A DNA stretch of 64,000 nt from positions 116,005 to 180,004 of the forward strand of contig KV423967.1 of NCBI GenBank assembly GCA_001632435.1. Direction: 5' to 3'. The notes under the pieces were generated by a model, which was not told where the DNA came from, searched no databases, and saw only the letters and a program-made list of their open reading frames with translations. This stretch comes from Calocera cornea HHB12733. Taxonomy: Eukaryota > Basidiomycota > Dacrymycetes > Dacrymycetales > Dacrymycetaceae. The translations under genes were made by a program, and so were the position numbers. Each line of letters starts with the position of its first letter. The first letter of the stretch is position 1. Shown here piece by piece: positions 1 through 14,057 of the stretch.

Positions 1-510
1 TTGTCGGAAGCCGAGGCTGCATATAGCAGAAGGTTCTACTCAGGTGGGGCTCAGGGTGCCCCAGTGCCAGCGGGCCGCACGCCACACGATAGTCGCTACA
101 GACGTTTGGCAGTTGAACATGGGCCATAGCCAGGCTCTCGCTGCGTTTCAGCCTAGTTGTTGCGTAGAAACGAGCGACGTGTGGTTATCGGAAGGTCGAG
201 AATGGAAAGTGCATTCCGTTGCGCCACGCGTGTGATTCCTGGAGAAAGGGACCTTGGCCCCCGATGCACGCGCCCCGGCGGCGGGACCAGGGTAGAGAAG
301 CACGACGGCTTCCTCGCACTTCTCAGCACCGTCGTCGCCCTGATGTCGTCCTCAAACAGGCCCGAGGCCCATCGTTCCGGCCTCTCCCATTCGCTTTCTA
401 TCTCCAGAGGAGGCATCCCCTTCATGCGACGACGGCCTCCACACCAACAGCATACCGCGCACCGGGAGTCCGTCCAGCATATAGCCACCCCGCCTGACGA
501 CACCGCGACG
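1..510. other. Region upstream of the Ras-GAP gene
   Basis: I see no convincing separate gene here. The frame of the first Ras-GAP exon stays open back to about 157, with further in-frame ATGs at 202, 343 and 424, so a longer N-terminus is possible. The composition there (arginine, proline and histidine runs) looks non-conserved, and I start the gene at 511. Confidence 0.4.
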
Positions 511-3500
511 ATGACCACAACGACTGACACGAGGAGTAACGAGAGCTCATGGCTAAGACCTGCGATATCGTATAGCTCGCTGCGGTCCGGCACACCGCAC
601 GATCGCCACCTCAACTCCCTCATCATGCGTCTCAAGGCAGAGGTGTGTGTGCTTGTCCAACGAAACAGTCACGCGCTGACGGGGTTTTTTCCAGTTGCCG
701 GTCTACTCGAAAAGAACGCTTTCCATGGTCGAAGGAGACGAGGCGTTGGGTCAGACTGTTGCATCGATCGTGCAGCTCGCCGACTTTAGGCTAGATGGGG
801 TAGCCTGGGCCTTGGCGAACTTGTTGGACGAGCTAAACGCGGTGTGTCCGGTTATGTTGACGCACTTCCACATTTGCTTAAGCTCCAGGTTAGGGCACTT
901 CTCCACCAATAGGTTCAACGTCGAGCGATTCGGACTCCCGCTATCCTCCATTGGAAGTCATGCAGTCGCAACTGTTCGTGCTCAAGGTCTTGGCTGCTGC
1001 CATCGCCTACAAGTGGCAGCACCACACGGCAGAAGGCCCGCGAACGACGCGTGGATCAACATGGTCTACTCGAGAAGATCGCATGCGACAGGCATCGTCA
1101 TCGACAGCTAGCTCTCAGGCAGATCTGCATTCCACACGAATGGTGTACAGCCCACCACCACGACTGCGCAGCCTGGACGAGGACGGGGACCGCTCTCGCC
1201 AGCCATCTTCGAGCTCAGGCAGCTCTTTGGCTGGTGTCACGCAGTCTACAGCAGTACCGTCCCACGGCGCCTATCCATGGTCTACCTCAGCCTTGCAGTC
1301 ACCTGTCGTCAGCATACGAGACAGTCCGATGTCCGGTCCTCAACAATCTTTCTCGCATACCTCGGATGTCCCACTCATGACGGAACAAGTCGCAAAATAC
1401 GTTCTCCTCACCCTGCTTCCATACCTCCGCAAGTCGTCTGCAGGATCATATTCTGCTGCGGCAAATACCGACAGCTATGTTAAAGCCAGTGCTACTACTC
1501 CTATCGACTACGATCGACCGACTAATATCGCCCACCTGATTACGGTAGCGGCTGCCCCTGTCCGTCTTCGTCCGATGCCGTCCACTCCATCTGCTGCATC
1601 TGTGGGCTCTGTACCCTCTACACCTGCAACCTCTACTCCTGGCTATTCCCCATCGGTCAACTCTCAGCAAGCCTCGTCACAATACCCTGCACGCCCTGCT
1701 TCCGGATCCGGTGGAACAAATATTCCCCTACCGCAACTCACGCCGATACCATCCTTGACGATACCCGTGTCCATTTTGCTCTCTCCCATTCCCCCTGCTT
1801 GGGCAATGATTCAGAAGGGGTGTCGCCTCGTGATTTACGGATATATATCCCAAATCATCTTCCACCTCTCTGCAACCAATTGGAGCACTGTTTACGAGCG
1901 CATACAGAGCAAGATTCGCGATGTTGGCGGCGAAGGCAGGGACAAGGAAGGAGTGGACATGACCGAAATAGAGCTCGTTTCTCTCAGTGCCTTGAATCGA
2001 GGTCGGCTAATTCAAGTATTGAGTGGTAAGTGGATTTCTCTTGACTTGTTACCACGCTTACCACTGGGATAGACCTCGCTTCACTTCTCATTCAGATGCG
2101 GCGACCGGCCCAGCTCATCATGTGTGTTGCTATCCACGCCGCTATCATGAAATGGATCAACACGTGTCCTGCCGAATTAGCTTCGTTGATTCGTGGAGAA
2201 TTCAGGCTAGACGGTGCTCCTGAGCGGGTCTTCGACACTATTCTCATGATAGAGCATGAGCACCCGAAGATATTCGTGCCTGCATTAAGCATGCTTCTTG
2301 CGATCAGTCCCGACCGATTGCGCTCTTTGACTGTTGCGCAGTACAACAAACCTGGCATGAAGAAGGCATGCGTTCTCATTTCTGTACCTCGCGCTTCGGT
2401 GCTAATGATCCTTTCAGAACATATTGGAGACGTTGAGGAAACATCTCAACACGGCTACGCACCAATCGGAGGTATCTGTCGCATGTTACGTTGACCTGTG
2501 CGCTGCGGCCATTCATCTCCCGCCCGGCGATGATTTCTCTGTACTTGGCGAGTTGGCTTCTGAGTTGGCTGATGATCTGCGTCTTCGACTCATCACCCCG
2601 TCTCCTCCGCTCAAACCGTTCTGGAATTCGAGCGATACTATCGACACACATCTTTACGCTGATGCGATCGTTGCCATGTTCTGGTTTGCCCCAGCCTACA
2701 CTGTCCAAACCGTTTTCCCGAAGCTGTTTGCCCCTGAACAGGCATACGCTGTCAAATTGGTTGGCGTCAAAGCCCTCATTCGGCTGGCTGCTGAGGTGAA
2801 TATGGCCTTCTAGTTGTTGACTCATTGCCTAACCCCTACCCTAGCAGTTGCGATTGCCGCATCAACCGCCCCTGTCCCAAGTGTTCCCCCTAGCCAGCCA
2901 GCATCTTCCCGACCTGTATCATGTGAGCGATCATCATCACGCTCGAGGAGTATCTCCCTCATGATTGCTCTTAGGCACTTGCGAATCCTCCTGGTGCTGA
3001 GGACGATACAAATGTCTTTGTACACTATCACCCTCAAATGAAGCAATCCGATCTCGATAATCTGGACGACCGCGATACTCTCCTTCTAGCCATCGTTGGT
3101 CTCTGGCGCTCTGACCTGTCTTTCCTTGGGTCGCGGGATGATCCAGAGCGTCTTGTGAAGACAGGGGCCCGAGTGACAAGAGACTCGCAGATGTTGTTAC
3201 GCACAACGTCGCAGCAAGTCCTTCGCATAGTCGTGACACAATTGCTGGTCGAAATCGGCATCCATATCAACCTGAACATGGGCCCGGGATTCAATGCCTT
3301 CCATGATCAGGACAACGCGAATATGTACGACGATCCAACATAAACGAGAATGTGTGCTGATTTTTTACATCTCTCCAAGCTCAAGCATACTTTGCTTGAT
3401 ATCCGATCGGCTTCTTGCGTCCCGAGGCGACTACGATGACCAGCGATTATATCTTTCCACTCTGCAAACGTGTTTGACACATCTGTCTCGCAACGTGGAT

Positions 3501-6500
3501 ACTGTAAGCACCTGAATCCAGGAGGCACGATAGTTACTGACCTCCTCTCAGCCTGCAGTGTCACCCGCCATATTTGTGGCTCTCAATCTGGTTGAAGTTG
3601 CCTTGCTCTCGACGCTTGTGACACCAATGATGGACATTTGTGCCGTGGCTTGCTCATGCCTGAGCCTGCTGGCTGACTGTGAGGACCTGACACGTTCGCG
3701 AAGCGACGCGACTTTGTACCTCAATCATGCGGACATCGTGTCACGAGTGACAGCGTATAAGCAGCTCAGTGATCCTAGTGATCGTGCAATCGGTGAGGCA
3801 TTACTGCTACCTGTACGCGACGCTTTTGCTGACGACATCGGAAGGCGGCCACGCATACCAACAGCGACGCATCAGAACCATCTTAAAGCAAATTGCCTTC
3901 GCCTGGCCCGTTAATATCGCCACATGGCAGGAGTATCATAGAAAACTCAGTTCTTTCGACGCTGCTGCAATCCGTTCCGCAGATTCGGCAGCTACTGCTC
4001 CTCGTATGCGACAAGCCAGCAGGTGGGATTCTTCTGGGGTGCGTATTGTATCGAATGTCTTCAATCGAGTTCTTCAATACTTATCTTCCCATTAGGATGA
4101 GCAATTTGAGTGGCAGAACACGGTCCTTTTTCTTGCGACTTTCTCAGGATGTTGTCTCGGCACCGGCGATATGCAATCTCTCGCCGATTTCGTTCCTCGC
4201 TCAGATCTGCCTGAGCAGTTTCTCGAGACAAAGGCGCCAGAGTTGCTGCTCTCATCTTTCCTCGCCTCGACGTGTGAAATCCTGCTGAGAGGCGCCCCGT
4301 TTGCTAGCAACACTGTTCGAGATGCGCTGGGATCAGACCTTGATCCAAGATGCTTTCCACAGCTGTTAGGACATCTGGAGAGGTTCGTGTGTCTGAACGT
4401 GTCATTTCATTCGTCTTACAATGGCGCACAGGCTCTGTATAGCCAACTTCGAACGACCAAGCGCAACTGGCGGTGACTGGGATGATGACACCTTATTCAT
4501 GATGCTACAGGTCTCTACAGTACTGACCAGGATCCTCGCCAACCCGGATGCTGTTCAACTGTCGGCAAGTCGGGTGGATTTTGGCAGAATCATCCGATTA
4601 TTTCACGACTTCATCAACACATACGAGGGGGACTTCGAAGAAACACTCCGGGCAAAGCTGCAATTTGCTTCCCTTTCTGAAGCAGCATTTTCGTGCGAAG
4701 ATCTTCCGCTCGGCAATGATTTCCACTTGCGCCAAACATGCTTAAATACTTTCAGCGAATGGGTGACAGATATCCAGCCAGTATGTTATTTGAAAGAATA
4801 TCGGGTCACTATTCTCAGATTCTTGCAGGGAAGGGCGACCGGCATAGTGTCAGCGACTCTCACGAAAGACGTGGAAAATACTCTCTTGAGGGCCATCATC
4901 ATTCTCACCGATGGGCTTTCTCTGAAGTCAGACGATGAGGGATCTAAAGTGCAGGAGCAATCTCGGATGTTCTACCACTATTTTCGTTTCTTCCTAGGCA
5001 TCGTCACGCGCACATTGGCATCGACTGACATTCCGAGGACTGTTTCAACACTGGATGTGAGTCAGCCCGTCGACCTCTTGGGCCTCGTTGCAGCGACGGA
5101 CATGAAGGTAAAGCAACGTTGCTTCGATTATTGTGCTGTGCTAAAGTCTCATCGCGTAGACCATCGCACTCGAAAGAGACATGAAGATTCTTCGTGAAAA
5201 GGCCTTTTCTGGTTTGGCTAACCTACTGTTCGCCAACCACCAAGCGGGTTTCAAGCATTGTTTCAGCATGACTTTCCATGAAGATGCGAGAATACGTGCT
5301 GCTTTCTTGCAGATCTTCAAAGAAGCATTGGACCGAGGAACTGCGTTTCACATGTCGGAGGACTTGCCCCCAACCATCAAGTCTAATGTTCTGATAGAGG
5401 TACGCGGATCATTTCCAGTTTCATGCAACTCGCTTAAACCATTCTCAGTTTGTGCGGGATCCTAATGTAGGTGCTTGGAGCTCACAAGCGGCCATGACTC
5501 TGACAAAATCGTAGCTGCTAGTCGTTCAGGCTCTCTGCGAAGTAGCGGTGCCGAATGATGCCGTGGAGGATTTGGAGTCAGTCCTCCTGCATATCTTCGA
5601 TCAAGAAGAAAGCTTGGTCGCTCTTGCGAAGGTGCTGATAGAACAAGAATTTCAACGAACCAGTGAGCCCGTCCGCGTGGACGGCAACCCCCTTCTAACT
5701 GCCGATCAAGGTCAAGAAGCTGAATTGTTCCGAAACAACTCTTTGCGGAATCGCCTCCTATCAAGAATCGCAAGAGAGCAGAGTTCCTCCTATCTTAGAC
5801 GTGTTCTTTCTCCGTTGATGAAGAGGATCGTGGAATTACCTTCGGACTTGACCTTGGAGATCGATCCTCATAAGATCGACCCTCATCAGACGGATGATGA
5901 CGAAACTCGAACGAAAACTCGAACCGAAAACGCTAAAGCGATTGCCAAGATCACGACTGTGTTCCTTGCTACTTTGGAAGCTGCGTCATCCCGGGTGCCC
6001 AAGTGAGCAGCACTATCGTAGGGGGCCCAGATAACAGAATTCTTACACTTCTCCAGCGTCATTCGGGAGATTTGCCATCACATTGCTGTCATTGCGTACG
6101 TATAGTGTATAATTGTTCGCGCACGATATACTCATGGCATGCAGCGGCAAAGTTTTCCCAAACAACGTCTATGCATCTGTTGCGGGATTCATGTTCCTGC
6201 GCTGCATCAATCCGGCAATATCCCAGCCGAGCACCGTGGGAATCGAGATCGACGTGACACCCAGAAATCAACGTGTCTTACTCCTCGTCACTAAGGTCAT
6301 TCAGAATGTTGCAAACAATGTTCTGTTTGGGAAGGAGGGCGCCCATATGGAGGTACTCAACGAGCATATGCTGGAGGCTATTCCCTATGTGTGGAAGTTC
6401 CTCCGCGACGTTTCGTCAGATCCTCGACACAGGCCCGTCAACTGGAGTGAAATGCCTGTTCGCCACGCTGACGAAACGGACATTCTCATTCTGCATCGAT

Positions 6501-9500
6501 TCTTCCATCGTAACTTGGGAAATATTGGACAGCAACTTCTCACAATACACACGAAAGCGTCGACCCCTCAACAACAGCAACTATACCTTACGGAGGGGAA
6601 GAGACTGTGGGATCAATTGGTGGATAAGTTGGTCGAAGTCGGCAGTCTCCCCGAAAACCTTGCTCCTATCTCAACGCGGTGGGAAGCCCATGCGCCGCTG
6701 CAGGGCTTCTTGCGACGCTATGTACGGGCAAACTTGGAGAATGTGGCCCACTTATTTGTCCGTCTGCAGCCAGACGTATGTATTTCACCACCTCAAAAAC
6801 CCATATTGACCTTTCGTTAGACTCCCACACTCCTCTATCAAGCATCCAAGATCCAAGCCGATGTCATTGAGTATGATGCCCTAATCAATCTCATCTTCAG
6901 GGTTCGGCGATCCTCCCTTTTATTTTGCCCTTCACTCATGTTTGGCGTTAGGAGCTGTCCCGCGAACCGACCGAAGACTTTCAGATCATCGTGGACATGA
7001 CGTCCTTCACTAACACATCCATCATACCCTCGCGCTGGATCAAGCACTTCGTGGATTTGATTCCGCTCGAGCTTGTTGAGCGGTGCCGTGCCATATACTT
7101 CGTCAATATCAATCGAGTGGGCCAGTCGTACTTGCGAAAACTATATTATGAATTCTCAGGTATGTCTTCGGATCAACCACATGTTTGAAAGTCTAATCAC
7201 TAATTCCGCTCAGGACTTGGCCTCGACCGGCTGAACATGTCCTCCATCTCCATAGCAGACCTAAGGAAGATGTTTCCAGCATCAGAGGTCCTTTATGACA
7301 TGGGTATGAGGAACAAAGCAACTCCCGTGTACTGTCCCTCTAAAATCTTTTCCAGAAGCGGATCGTGGATCCGCAATTGAGTTCACCGATGTTGACCTCT
7401 GGGACGTGTTCCATACACGGCATTCCTGTTCTTTACGAGTATCAGCGACGCAACTCTACGTGGAGACTATCAAGCCGCAGACAATATTTCCAGGATTTCA
7501 GGCGAGACTTGTGGAAATCGTGCCACTTGCAGAGATCGACGACTGTGTCCAGTCCCAGACTGTGCAGGATGAGATGCTCTTCGCCGTTGCCCGTGCGAAA
7601 GGAGAAGCGCTACGGTTTTCCTCCAGAGATGGAGAGGCAATCATGCGGGTACGTCAGGCCAAATAAGTCTCCGGGAATTCCAGTTGAGGCATTGTTCAGG
7701 CCATCCGGAAGGCTAAAGAAGGCGTTCCCGGCTACAAGGCAAAGGATTCCAGCCGTGAACACCGCTTTAATGCCGGCACAGCATTACTGAATGTCGCGTT
7801 GAACAATCTGTGTCATAAGGACGACTCCGTACGAATAGCCGCTCTTGGCCTTCTCCGGTCGACGGTCGGACGGATGGGATACAACTTGGCTGTTCTGCCA
7901 ACCGGTAAGGGACTGATCGGCAGCGAGGCGATGCAATACTCACTCGCATGTCAGGTTATTTTGTACCCGCGAACCCATACACCACTGCCCTGTCGTACGC
8001 TGATGTGGTCGTCAAAGGTCTGCCACATATCGTTGTGGACTTCCTGAAGGACTTTAGCAGCAGCTTTGGGCGACTAACCAATGTTGAGAAGATCGCCTGC
8101 CTCAAGTACCTGCGTCCATTCATCAAAAGCCTTGCTTTGGAAACTGCAAATCAATGGACCTTCCTCGGACGAGACGCAATGAGCATGCAAATGCGAGAAT
8201 GCATTCGACATTTCATTGCACTGACCGTCAACTTTGAGTCGGTATACGGAGCTCTGCAGGGCAGCATCTGGTCAGTCATCGCGCGTCATCCCGGGCTTGC
8301 CAGGTTGGCAGTCGACGAGGTCGTCAAGGCAGCCGTTGACGGCCTTACCGGTACGCGAAAGTAAGGAACTCCCACCCGACCATGGCTTTTGCTGACCTAA
8401 TGCAGAACGGACATACTGGCCGATACATTGGTCCTGCTTTCCTCGACATATGCACGTGGGAAAACCATTGCTAGACTGCAGAAAGTTAGTTCTTCCACCC
8501 GAGCATGAAGATCCTGCCGTCTGACTGCCATTCCAGCTCCTTACCAGGGTGACCTTTCGATCGTCTGCACCTTTCACAGACAATGCGCTCTGGAACGAGG
8601 TGGCCATTCTGACACGCCTGGTCCTTGTCTTGACATCTGAGACGGAGAACCCGATGCATGTCATCGGCTACTTCGCTGAGCTATCGCACTTCATCACCCT
8701 CCTGGCGGGGACGGGGCCGGACAAAATGCGCATTTCGGTCCATGGTATTACTCTCAATCTGCTCCAAGCATTGTCAAATCTTCGGCAAGAGTTGCGTTCA
8801 GACTTTTCCAGCATTCAAGGAATGATCGAGCTGCTTCGGTCAAACGACTTCCTGCGTGATTTTGGACTGGTCCAAACAAAATTCGCTGGCCTCGAAAATA
8901 CGGAGTTTATCGTGGGGACTGGTCAACTGCCTGTAGACGCAATGCGAAGGATCACCGGGTTTCTGCTGGACGCTGCTGAGGCGGGGTCCGAAACTCCGAG
9001 TACGCCTCATTCCGGGGTTCACGCTTGATTATACTCATACCTGTCTCACAGGCCAAGCGAATGCATGGCGCGCTCGATGGACATCACTTCTTGTCGCGAC
9101 GGCATTACGATCCCCGCCTTATGTGCAGACACGGTCGTATTATATCCTTGGCACTGTGCTGACTTCCGTGCCCCTGAGCGGACCGTATATTGATGACGAT
9201 CTCGTTCAACAGGTGTGTACAGTCTCCAGTGCACCTGTTTTTCCGTCTTACTCTCTCGCAGTTCCTTCATGCGCTCGATGTCATCATCACTAAGCCTGTC
9301 ACAGAAGGGAAGAACAACTGTCTTGCAAGCATTCTGGACTGTCTGTGCCGCATTCTCTTCGCACTACCCGACGAGTCAAAATATCCCACGAATCTCTTCT
9401 GGCTAGCTGTGATGCTATTCCAGTCAAATATCAAGGCGTTATACCGTCCTCTGGTCGAGCTAATGCGAGGCATACTGGATGTTCTCCAGCGCCGCCATTA

Positions 9501-10399
9501 CTTGGAGCATGTTGCTTTTTCGGATTATCTCTTGGATGCTCGACTTTCACTGACGTACGACTGGACGGGGCTCGAAGCCAATATCGGCTTGCAATTCCAG
9601 ACCTATTTCTCGATTTGCTTGGCGCATTGCATCACGTACGCATTACGCAACCCGGATACTCAAGATGCGGCAAGTACGTTACTCTATTCGCTTTTGATGG
9701 CCACCAGAAGCAAGGAGCGCGATTTGGAGCCTGGCTCTCTCCTCAGCCATGATTCTATCGGCTATTTTCTGGCTCTGGTGACTGTCTCAACGACACCATC
9801 CGCTATGCTTCAGCTTCTTCGGACTGCCAGAGTCGGTGAAGACTGGTATCCGGACAGTCTCATGGACCCCGCCGCGGATCCAAACGCGACACCTATCCTG
9901 TCATTCGGTATGCTTGGTATACAAGATCACGACAAGGCCTTGGTTACTGCGGCCTTTCTTCTGTCACTCCTCAGGGGTGCGCGTTCCGATGCGGAGAGGG
10001 AGTTGCTTTGCCACATGCTCGCAGACATCTCGCAAGAGTTCCCGAAGGTGGTCGAGCAGATGTATGTTTCGCCTTCTCCTTTGCCTGTGTCAATGACTGA
10101 CGTGTCCTAGCTTTGATCAACTGGAAAAAACCACTGACGTCTTCTCCACCTCCAACAACCGTTCCATACTGGAAGCATTGGGCACAATATATTCTGTGGT
10201 GCTAACGCGCCAATCCAATCGGTCGTCTACAAGCATTGGCCGCGCTAATTCAGACGGCGATGGCCAATCCCGAGCCGGAACGACCAATTCCACCACACTT
10301 CAACAGGCACTGGAGGACTACGGCATGACTGGCTTAATTGGCTCTCCCCCCCTGGACATACTGGAAGCTTGCGCTCTCATAACACGTACCTTCACTTGA
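511..10399 (+). CDS. IRA1: Neurofibromin/IRA-type Ras GTPase-activating protein
   Basis: Stimulates GTP hydrolysis by Ras and so damps Ras-cAMP signalling at membranes. I reconstruct 29 exons and 28 introns of 45-57 nt; the coding sum is 8481 nt (2826 aa), normal for fungal IRA proteins. The long N-terminal part is helical-repeat-like. The RasGAP domain is at about residues 1400-1750, with an ELFRNNS arginine-finger loop near 1485 and the signature FLRCINPAI near 1608 (Cys where FLRFINPAI is usual). A Sec14/CRAL-TRIO-like plus PH-like module follows at about 1830-2030 (FQIIVDMTSF, then FTDVDLWDV), as in neurofibromin. Donors are mostly GTAAGT or GTACGT-like. One exon is only 18 nt (5449-5466), and intron 5 ends in a CAGCAG-type tandem acceptor (2844/2847). 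The start is uncertain: 511 is the first ATG giving a plausible N-terminus. The family call is secure; single splice sites may be off. Confidence 0.93.
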
Positions 10400-11123
10400 T
10401 CATCTTCAGCACCATTCACTCTCATGAGCTGCATTGTATTTTCCGCACATTATCCCCGGTTGATTTCACGCTATTAGTACCTTCTCATGGAATACCTCTC
10501 TTCAAACGTAACCCTCCATTCATATGTATTATAGAAGTACACACTGTAACCCGTACCATAATATTATCTATTCCTCTCAATCTCACCGCCGTTTTTGGTG
10601 GAAATTGGAGGACCTGTTGCGGGTCCGGCCCCATAGGCGCGGCTTTGGCAGGGCTTCAGATCCCTTCCTCCACAACCCACAAAGATGCCAGGCGAAGGAG
10701 CATCGTATGCCCTCACTTCTTCGGCCTCGTCATTCTTGGTCCCTGCCAGACCTGAACAGGCCGCACAGTAATCGGCAAAATTGATGGAGTTGGTGTGGGA
10801 GAGAAATCGTCAGGGAACTCATACTCCCAGTCCAGATGAACCTGTCCCCAAGACTCGTGAGTCCACGTGATGGTAGCCCCGGTCAGGGTCTCGGAGTTGG
10901 TGCTTCACGACCGGAGACGGGCATTCCGGAGCCGAATATCGGAGCTGAATGCCTCCGAAAGCGGAGCAGTGGCTACGCTATCGCGCCGCGCAAGTGCATT
11001 GCGTACGCACAAGTCACGATACCGGATACGTGAACCCCCCTCGTCAGCCCATCACTCCCCCCCCCATTCCCTCCCACACACGACTCCCTCCTCCTCATCT
11101 GCCACCTTGCAGCATAGGCAGGG
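10400..11123. other. Intergenic: 3' end of Ras-GAP and promoter of the CTL gene
   Basis: About 720 bases with no supported gene. The first half is AT-rich, as expected of a 3' UTR. The segment just before 11124 is C/T-rich (runs of CCCCCC and CTCCTCC), a common feature of basidiomycete promoters. Confidence 0.5.
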
Positions 11124-13563
11124 ATGCCACCACCCCAATCATCGTTCAGCGCGCTCGCCGCAAAGTTCATCACTCAGCAGTCCCAGGCCCAGCAGTCCCA
11201 GGCCCATTCCGCCACCTCCTCAGAGCCCCTCTTCTACAGCACATACTCCCACAAGCCACGCCGCAGCTCGCTTTCCTCAGACTCGGACCGCTCCTCAGCG
11301 AGAGGGGACGACGCGGACGAGCTGGAGGGCGGGTCGCCCCATGCGGGTCCCTCCGCCCCGGGGATGAGCCAGCTCGGGCTAGGGGCCACCATGGGCATGC
11401 TCCGTGGGAGCGTCGACCCCTTCCGCACAGGGGCCCATGATAACGGCTCCTCTTCGTCGCGTGGGTCTGAGGGCATAGAGGAGGAGGACGAGGAAGACGA
11501 GCACCTCCCGGGCCAGGAGAGCATCTCCCTCCTCCCGACTACGCCGCGCATGCTCCAGTCCAGCGCTCATCCCAAGGCTGCCACACATAACAAGGTCACG
11601 CATCCCACGCCGCCCGGCTGGCGCGCTCATCCGCCATCGCGTCCCTCCTCCTCGTCCTCTCAGTCCTCCAGAAGCACGGACGAAGCGAGGAGCGACGGTG
11701 TCCCGCCTTCCTACCTGCTCACACCGCGGAAGATCGACGAGTCCGACTCGGAGGAGGACACGCGGCCGCGCCAGGCGCAGGACAGCATGCTCGAGTCCCT
11801 CCTCCCGCAGGAGCAGCTGCGTATCCGCCCTTCGCTGGGGCACGTCCTCCGCCTCCCACATGCAGGGTACACAGTGGTCTTCGGCGTGTGCCTGATTGTT
11901 TCGACCGTGCTCTCCCTCTACGCGCTCATCTTCACGCCCAAATCGGTAAGCCCCCGCACTCCTGGGAGACGGTATCCTAACAAGGCTTTGATTTTGGCAG
12001 TCTCCGCTCCCGCATCTAACGCATACGCTTCCTCTGCTCACGCTTCTCACGTTCGTGTTTCTCCTCCTCCCGCCAGTGCATATCGCCCTCCTCAGGGTCG
12101 CCGTCAAGCCCGCGCTTATCGGGACGTACTTCCTTCTCCCCGTGCTGGTGCTCCTGGCGAGCCTGTACTCCTTTGCGGGCAGCTTCTGGTCGCAGAGCCT
12201 CGCGTATGTGCATATCACCTACACCCAGGCATCACAAGCTGACATGATCATGCAGTCTCCGCATCCTATCACCCCTCCCTCTGATACCCCTCATCCTCAC
12301 GCTCCCCACCCTCCCGCGGCGCCTACCGAGCATCAACCGCTCCTCCTCTCTCCTGAAGCTCTCCGCCACCCTCCTGTTGCACCACCCCTCCGCGCTAGCC
12401 GCAATCATGGTCGGCGCTCTGGGCGGGGCGATCGGCGGCGGGATCGTAGGTGGCGGAGGGGTGAGGCTTGTGTTTGGCGGTACACTGCCGACGTGGCTCG
12501 CCTGCCTCCCGCTGCTCACTACCCTCCTGGCATACGCGACGCTGCTGAGCTTGAGGAGGATCGCACTGGGGAACATTGTCGGCCGGTGGTATCTCGCTGT
12601 GTATGCCCTCTCCCCACCTAGCTGAGTTAGCCACTGACTATGATTGCAGCCCTCCAAGGTCTCCGCCGGATCAACACGAGAGCACCCGTGAAGCGATTGT
12701 GCTCGCTACTGGGCCGCAGTTCGGAACTGCCGTACTGGGCGCTCTCATCCTCTCGCTGTCGCGGACGCTGGTGTGGATCGTTTATGGCATCCAACGAGTG
12801 CGTGCATATATTGGTTATGTATATGCGCCCCGTCTGACTCTAACGACAGCTAATAACGATACCCTGGCTGCCTCTTCCACCGCAGCTCTCGCCGATGGCG
12901 TTCCTCCTGTATATGCTCGGCTCGCTCGAGGGGTACAACGGCAAGGCGATGGTACTCACTGGCATCAACCCGTCTGGGTCCAGTGGGCCCGCTGGCGCAG
13001 GAGGCAACTTCTGGTCCCACGTTTCGGACGTGCGCGCCCTGGAGCACGGTCGCGGTCGGCTCTACAGGAACTACGACCTCACGCGCACGCTTCTGCACCT
13101 GCTCGTCCTGTTCTCCTCTGTCCTGGCCGCGCTCAGCGCCTACTTCTACTCCTCCGAGTCGGGCGACAGCGGCACGGTCGGCACCGCCAAGTGGCGGGAG
13201 CGCAAGGCGGAGGACGTGTGGGCGGCCGTGCTCGCCGGCGGGCTCTGCTGGGGCCTGGGCGAGTTCGGCCTCGGCAGCCTGTCGGACGTCGCCGACGCAC
13301 TCTGGATGTGCTTCTCGATGGACCTTGACGCGGGGCGCGAGCCGCGCGCGGACGTCGCGGGTGCGTTCGAGGGGAGGCAGGAGCGGCTAGCGGACGATGT
13401 GGAGGCGCGCGCTCCGGCGCAGACGACGTTCCGCGGGGCGGCGTACGAGGCTGCTCCCTCGTACGCGCCTCCGGAAACGCAGCGCGTGCAGGAGATGCCT
13501 GGAGGAGAGAGCGTCATGTCCGGCCTGGGGGGGATGGGGATGAGCTCTGGCCTGTTTGACTGA
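11124..13563 (+). CDS. PNS1: Choline-transporter-like (CTL/Pns1) multi-pass membrane protein
   Basis: Five exons: 11124-11945, 12001-12203, 12256-12588, 12650-12797 and 12886-13563, totalling 2184 nt (727 aa). The first 240 or so residues are low-complexity and hydrophilic (Ser, acidic runs such as EEEDEEDE), presumably cytosolic. Multiple hydrophobic segments follow, beginning with VVFGVCLIVSTVLSLYALIF and later a Gly-rich pair (GGAIGGGIVGGGGV). The C-terminal stretch SLSDVADALWMCFSMDLD resembles the conserved late segment of CTL/SLC44 proteins, in which a short motif with Cys and Asp follows the last membrane helix. Fungal members are annotated as plasma-membrane choline-transporter-like, but their substrate is unsettled. 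The call rests mainly on this C-terminal resemblance and the topology; another polytopic family is possible. Confidence 0.68.
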
Positions 13564-14057
13564 GCGCTGCCCCGCCCAGCCACCCCCGCTTGGCCGGGAG
13601 ACGCAGACGCAGGTATAGAACGCCTTCTGGAATGTCCAAGTCGGAGGGCGATGTAATATGAATGTGCATGCATTTTTACGGTTTCCCTTCCCCTGATGTA
13701 TTCTACCATGTATGGATACCATGTTAATCACTCGTTTCGGTTTCCTGATGTTGATCGGTGCTCTTCCCAGGGTCCGTTAATCTGCTCTGATGAACAACTT
13801 AATAGGATCGCATATCAATGTGTATGCGCGGTCGACATCGAGATGCCAGGATCTGGTCGTCAGGGCGAAGGAGAGATGCAAGGAAACCCATTCATTAATC
13901 GTGAGAATCATGGCAGATAAGCACGAGAGATCCAGAAAAGAGAGTTCCTGAAGAAAAGCTGCCTCCCACTACTGTAAGCACACGCCGTGCTCGGTCCCTC
14001 CAACAGCCCCCAGAATGACATCGTTGAGCACTGCGCCGCTGCTGCGGCCCCTAGGCG
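13564..14057. other. Intergenic, convergent 3' ends
   Basis: About 490 bases between the stops of two convergent genes. It should hold both 3' UTRs. No ORF or repeat is supported. Confidence 0.5.

Noticed and set aside
157..510. Long N-terminal extension or separate gene before the Ras-GAP
   Set aside because: The frame is open but the residues are unlike a conserved N-terminus; an ATG at 511 gives a better start.
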